Shown here: one piece after another, positions 60,525 to 64,000 of the stretch
Numbering within the stretch: position 1 is the first letter of the stretch
How the letters are laid out: each line of letters opens with the position of its first letter
Assembly: GCF_000373645.1 (NCBI RefSeq)
Contig: NZ_KB892089.1
Span: 62,001 to 126,000, forward strand
Direction of reading: 5' to 3'
Length of the DNA: 64,000 bases
From: Streptomyces sp. ATexAB-D23
Lineage (GTDB): Bacteria; Actinomycetota; Actinomycetes; Streptomycetales; Streptomycetaceae
The notes under the pieces: model-generated
Told to the model about the DNA's origin: nothing
Seen by the model: the letters and a program-made list of their open reading frames with translations, nothing else
The model's database searches: none
Program-made: the position numbers and the translations under genes

Positions 60525-62714
60525 TCAGTCCCGGGGGAGGCCGAGGATGCGCTCGGCGACGACGTTGAGCTGTACCTGGGTGGTGCCGCCCGCGATGGTC
60601 AGGCAGCGCGACATCAGGAAGCCGTGCACCGCCCGCTCCCCCGGCCCTTCGCACACCGCTCCCTCGGGGCCGAGGAGTTCGAGGGCGAGTTCGGCGGTCT
60701 TCTGCTGGTGCGTGGTCCGGACGAGCTTGCGTACGGAGGCGCCCGCGCCCGGTTCGAGCCCGGAGACCTGTTGGAGCGTGGTGCGCAGGCCGATGCAGGC
60801 CAGGGCGTGGGCCTCGGCGGCGAGGGCCCCGATCCGGGCGCGCTGGGCCCCGTCGAGTGCGGCGGAGCGGCCGATCAGCGCCTCCAGGCCGGTGTCGAAG
60901 GTCATCTGGTCGGCCATGTGGACGCGTTCGTTGCCCAGGGTGTTGCGGGCGACCCGCCAGCCGCCGGTGGGCTCGCCGACGAGCGCGTCGGGGGGCAGCA
61001 GCACGTCGTCGAAATACACCTCGTTGAAGAGGGCGTCGCCGGTGATCTCCTTCAGCGGGCGGATGTCGATGCCTTCGGTGTTCTTCATGTCCACGAGGAA
61101 GTAGCCGAGGCCCCGGTGCTTCGGCGCGTCCGGGTCCGTCCTGGCCAGGAGGATCCCGTGGTCGGCCCACTGGGCGGCGCTCGTCCACACCTTCTGGCCG
61201 TTGATCCGCCAGCCCTCTGGGGTGCGTTCGGCCCGGGTGCGCAGCGAGGCGAGGTCGGAGCCGGCGCCGGGTTCGGAGAAGAGCTGGCACCACAGGAGGT
61301 CGCCGCGCAGGGTCGGCGGGAGGTAGCGCTCCTGCTGCTCGGCCGTCCCGTGGGCGAGGAGCGAGGGCACCACCCAGGTGGCGATGGAGAGGTCGCTCAG
61401 CTTCACGCCCTGGGCGCGTAACTCCTGCTGGATTGCGAGCTGTTGTACGGGGCCGGCGTCCAGGCCGTGGGGTGCGGGCAGATGGGGGGCGGCGTAGCCG
61501 GTGGGGGCGAGGACGCGGCGGGCGGCCTTCGGGTCGAGGCCCCGGGCGGCGGCGACGGCCTCGCGGGCCGCGGCGCGGTGGGTCTCGGCCTCCGGCGGGA
61601 GTTCCAGGGCGAGTTCGCGGCGGGCCCCGGCGGCGGCGAGCCGTACCGCCCGCTGACGGTGGGTGTCGCCGGACCCGAGCAGCTGGCGGGCGACCAGGGC
61701 CCGGCGCAGATACAGGTGGGCGTCATGCTCCCAGGTGAAGCCGATGCCGCCGAGGATCTGGATGGCGTCCTTGGCGCAGCCGTACGCGGCGTCGAGCGCG
61801 GTGGCCGCGGCGAGGGCGGCGGTCAGCCCCCGTACGTCACCGCTCCGGTGCGGGTCGGTGGCCGCGCGGGCGGCGTCCCAGGTGAGGGCGCGGGCCTGTT
61901 CGAGGCGCACGAGCATGTCGGCGCAGAGGTGCTTGACGCCCTGGAACTGCCCGATGGGCCGGCCGAACTGCTCGCGGACCTTGGCGTGTTCGGTGGCGGT
62001 CTCCAGGGCGTGGGCGGCGGTTCCGCACGCCTCGGCGGCGAACAGGACGGCGGCCAGGTCGGTCACGAGGTCCGGGCCCAGGCGCAGCAGCCGCCCGGCG
62101 GGGACGTGGACGCCGGCGGCCCGGACCTCGGCGGTGGGCCGGGTCGGGTCGGCGCCGCGGTGGGGGCGCACGGTGAGCCCCGGCGCTTCGGCGTCCACGG
62201 CGAACCAGTGGACCGCGCCCTCGCGGGTGGCGGGGAGGAGGAGCAGTCCGGCGTCGGCTCCGGACAGGACGGGGGGCGCCACGCCTTCGAGCAGGTGGCC
62301 CTCGGCGTGCGGGACGGCGGTGAGGCTGCCGGGGCCGAGGGCGGCGGCGCCGGTGCGGCTGCCGGTGGCGAGGTCCCGGAGCAGCGCGTCCGCGCCGGCG
62401 GTGTGCAGGGCGGCGGTGGTGAGGGCGTGCGCCAGGTAGGGGCCGGGCAGCGCGGCCCGGCCGGCCTCTTCGAGGACGACGGCGAGGTCGAGGAGGTCGC
62501 CGCCGGAGCCTCCGTACGCCTCGGGCAGATGGATGGAGAGCAGGCCCTGTCCGGCGAGGCCGTCCCAGTACGCGGGGCGTGCGCCGGGGGGTGCGGGGGC
62601 GTCCGCGTCGAGCAGTTCGCGGACCGCGCCGGGGGGTACGGCTCTGGCCAGCCATCCCCGTACCGCCTGTGCGAGCGCCCTGTGTTCTTCGGTGATCCCG
62701 ATACCCATGCGCAT
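60525..62714 (-). CDS. Double-domain acyl-CoA dehydrogenase
   Basis: 729 residues made of two complete acyl-CoA dehydrogenase modules. Module 1 (residues 1 to about 370) has EAYGGSGGDLLDLAVVLEE and KDAIQILGGIGFTWEHDAHL. Module 2 (about 400-729) has SEPGAGSDLASLRTRAER and GWRINGQKVWTSAAQW and ends with AGGTTQVQLNVVAERILGLP. In mycobacterial steroid side-chain oxidation the equivalent enzymes are heteromers of two half-active subunits; here both are in one chain. The KstR-like box 36 bp upstream supports a sterol or related acyl-CoA role. Confidence 0.92.
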   Translation of the reverse strand: MRMGIGITEEHRALAQAVRGWLARAVPPGAVRELLDADAPAPPGARPAYWDGLAGQGLLSIHLPEAYGGSGGDLLDLAVVLEEAGRAALPGPYLAHALTTAALHTAGADALLRDLATGSRTGAAALGPGSLTAVPHAEGHLLEGVAPPVLSGADAGLLLLPATREGAVHWFAVDAEAPGLTVRPHRGADPTRPTAEVRAAGVHVPAGRLLRLGPDLVTDLAAVLFAAEACGTAAHALETATEHAKVREQFGRPIGQFQGVKHLCADMLVRLEQARALTWDAARAATDPHRSGDVRGLTAALAAATALDAAYGCAKDAIQILGGIGFTWEHDAHLYLRRALVARQLLGSGDTHRQRAVRLAAAGARRELALELPPEAETHRAAAREAVAAARGLDPKAARRVLAPTGYAAPHLPAPHGLDAGPVQQLAIQQELRAQGVKLSDLSIATWVVPSLLAHGTAEQQERYLPPTLRGDLLWCQLFSEPGAGSDLASLRTRAERTPEGWRINGQKVWTSAAQWADHGILLARTDPDAPKHRGLGYFLVDMKNTEGIDIRPLKEITGDALFNEVYFDDVLLPPDALVGEPTGGWRVARNTLGNERVHMADQMTFDTGLEALIGRSAALDGAQRARIGALAAEAHALACIGLRTTLQQVSGLEPGAGASVRKLVRTTHQQKTAELALELLGPEGAVCEGPGERAVHGFLMSRCLTIAGGTTQVQLNVVAERILGLPRD

Positions 62715-62749
62715 CCTCGCCGGTCGCAGCCATTGGAACGGCGCAAGAG

Positions 62750-62763
62750 TAGAACACGTTTCA
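62750..62763. promoter_or_regulatory. KstR-like operator of the dehydrogenase-thiolase operon
   Basis: TAGAACACGTTTCA fits TnnAACnnGTTnnA at every fixed position. It is 36 bp before the dehydrogenase start, and is the second such box in the window. Confidence 0.7.
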
Positions 62764-62976
62764 ATCTGACGGAAGGTCAGACGCAGGCTCGATCCCGACG
62801 GTCGTGAGGACCCGGGGGCGAGCGCGCCCCGTTCGCACCTGGTTCACCGGAATACGCCGTAGCCGAAGAAGGTTCACCCTGCACAGACTTGGCGGTCGAC
62901 GCTGTCCACGACCGGGACACACGACCGTTCGCCCCACCCCTGTCGCCGCTCCCACCGCTGCCCGGAGGCCGCACGC

Positions 62977-64000
62977 ATGCCACAGACGACGCACGAACAG
63001 CCCGCCGCGGAGCTTCCTGATCCGCGCGCGAGGGCGGGCCGGGGGATCGTCCCCGTCCTCGCCTTCGCGGGCATCACCGTCGCGGTGATGCAGACCCTGC
63101 TCGTCCCCGTCATCAAGGATCTGCCCGCCCTTCTGCACACCTCCCCCTCCGACGCGACCTGGGTGATGACCGCCACCCTGCTCGCCGGAGCCGTCTCCAC
63201 CCCGATCATGGGGCGGCTCGGGGACCTGAACGGCAAGCGCAGAATGCTGCTGGCCAGCCTCGCCGTGATGGTCGTCGGCTCACTGATATGCGCCTTCACC
63301 GACGACCTCGTGATCATGATCGTGGGCCGCGCGCTCCAGGGCTTCGCCATGGGCGCGATCCCGCTGGGCATCGGCATCATGCGCGACGAGCTGCCGCGCG
63401 AGAAGCTCGGTTCGGCCATGGCCCTGATGAGCTCCTCGATCGGAGTGGGCGGCGGACTCGCGCTGCCCGCCGCCGCGCTCGTCGCCCAGCACACCGACTG
63501 GCACACCCTCTTCTTCGGCTCCGCCGGGCTCGGCGTGCTGGCCATGGTGCTGACCGTGCTGGCCGTGCCCGAGACCTCGTTGCGCGCCCCCGGCCGGTTC
63601 GACGTCGTCGGGGCGCTCGGCCTCTCGCTCGGCCTGGTCCTCCTGCTGCTGCCCATCACGAAGGGCGGCGACTGGGGCTGGGCCTCGCCCACCACGCTCG
63701 GGCTGATCACCGCTTCCCTGGTCGTGCTGGTGCTGTGGGCGCTGTTCGAGCTGCGCAGCGACGCCCCGCTGGTCGACCTGCGGACCTCGGCCCGCCGCGA
63801 GGTGCTCCTGACCAACCTGACCTCGATCATGGTCGGGGTCGCCTTCTACGCCGTCTCGCTGGTCCTGCCCCAGCTGCTCCAGCTGCCGAAGTCCACCGGC
63901 TACGGCCTCGGCCAGTCGATGGTGGTCGCCGGCCTCTGCGTGGCCCCGCTCGGCCTGACGATGATGTTCGTCGCCCCGCTGTACGCCCGGATCTCCGCCC
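62977..64000 (+). CDS. MFS transporter (3' end outside window)
   Basis: 341 residues visible. The ATG at 62977 has GGAGG 8 bases upstream. The protein begins with a soluble 25-residue stretch, then VPVLAFAGITVAVMQTLLVP, PSDATWVMTATLLAGAV and GRLGDLNGKRRMLLASL, typical of DHA2-type MFS efflux proteins. It is divergent from the dehydrogenase operon and shares its upstream region with the KstR-like box, which may or may not affect it. Confidence 0.9.
   Translation, partial: MPQTTHEQPAAELPDPRARAGRGIVPVLAFAGITVAVMQTLLVPVIKDLPALLHTSPSDATWVMTATLLAGAVSTPIMGRLGDLNGKRRMLLASLAVMVVGSLICAFTDDLVIMIVGRALQGFAMGAIPLGIGIMRDELPREKLGSAMALMSSSIGVGGGLALPAAALVAQHTDWHTLFFGSAGLGVLAMVLTVLAVPETSLRAPGRFDVVGALGLSLGLVLLLLPITKGGDWGWASPTTLGLITASLVVLVLWALFELRSDAPLVDLRTSARREVLLTNLTSIMVGVAFYAVSLVLPQLLQLPKSTGYGLGQSMVVAGLCVAPLGLTMMFVAPLYARISA

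Noticed and set aside
57793..61293. Single 1166-codon minus-strand frame spanning three genes
   Set aside because: Only the last 478 codons are MFS; the upstream part lies out of frame across the thiolase and dehydrogenase genes.
1..64000. CRISPR arrays, intact insertion sequences, rRNA or tRNA genes
   Set aside because: None seen: no spaced identical repeats with unique spacers, no transposase frames and no complete tRNA folds.

Overview
The window is very GC-rich actinobacterial DNA whose gene content points to Streptomyces. Supporting signs are an MmyB-type XRE regulator family, F420-linked enzymes, a DasR-type chitinase promoter, an A-factor (AfsA) hotdog protein, many GTG starts, and the neighbourhood of rnpB, an RNase H/phosphatase fusion, a C4 zinc-ribbon gene and a Nif3 gene. 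The window opens inside one gene (an ABC transporter) and closes inside another (an MFS transporter).

Layout. (1) 1-7883: an ABC exporter, then a plus-strand run very rich in Nudix domains: a triple-Nudix protein, a single Nudix protein, and a fusion of methyltransferase, Nudix and protein-isoaspartate-methyltransferase-like domains. A minus-strand pair (nucleoside deaminase and F420/LLM oxidoreductase) and an Lrp/AsnC regulator follow. Five Nudix domains lie within about 3 kb. (2) 7902-9941: a TipA-like MerR regulator and a GT1 glycosyltransferase, probably a drug-sensing and drug-modifying pair. (3) 10229-15920: a secreted 1782-residue RHS protein with a variable C-terminal tip and a small downstream gene that may encode immunity. 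(4) 16344-18038: a secreted GH18 chitinase with a DasR-like operator and a C-terminal chitin-binding domain.

(5) 18157-39701: a probable genomic island. A 47-bp direct repeat (45/47 identical) covers the 3' end of the RNase P RNA gene. One copy belongs to intact rnpB (39667-40076, minus strand) and the other lies alone at 18157-18203. Between them are an MFS/XRE pair and a compact biosynthetic cluster. The cluster has a methyl-donor operon (methyltransferase, MetK, PfkB kinase, MetF) and a tandem carboxymuconolactone-decarboxylase-like protein. An operon of ACP, two-domain ABM-type protein, unknown protein, tautomerase, AfsA-hotdog protein and HAD phosphatase follows. Thioesterase II, KAS III, a Rossmann reductase, an acyltransferase-3 protein, an efflux pump and two more XRE regulators complete it. 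No modular or type II KS/CLF PKS and no integrase is visible. A conserved inverted-repeat element occurs four times, each time upstream of a gene and in the same orientation relative to it, and so defines a likely cluster regulon.

(6) 39667-48771: conserved chromosomal genes: rnpB, a TetR regulator, an RNB nuclease, YaaA, KDPG aldolase, a RNase H/phosphatase fusion, a zinc-ribbon coiled-coil protein, Nif3 and a propeller-like protein. (7) 49256-52283 and 59310-62714: two acyl-CoA/lipid catabolism operons (SDR, Zn-ADH, MaoC hydratase; SCP-x-like thiolase, double acyl-CoA dehydrogenase). Each is preceded by a box matching the KstR consensus TnnAACnnGTTnnA. (8) 52588-56145: an ABC-2 transporter with a two-component system. 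(9) 56196-59229 and 62977-64000: a GT39-like membrane glycosyltransferase and MFS efflux proteins.

All functional names come from motif recognition by eye; no similarity search was run.
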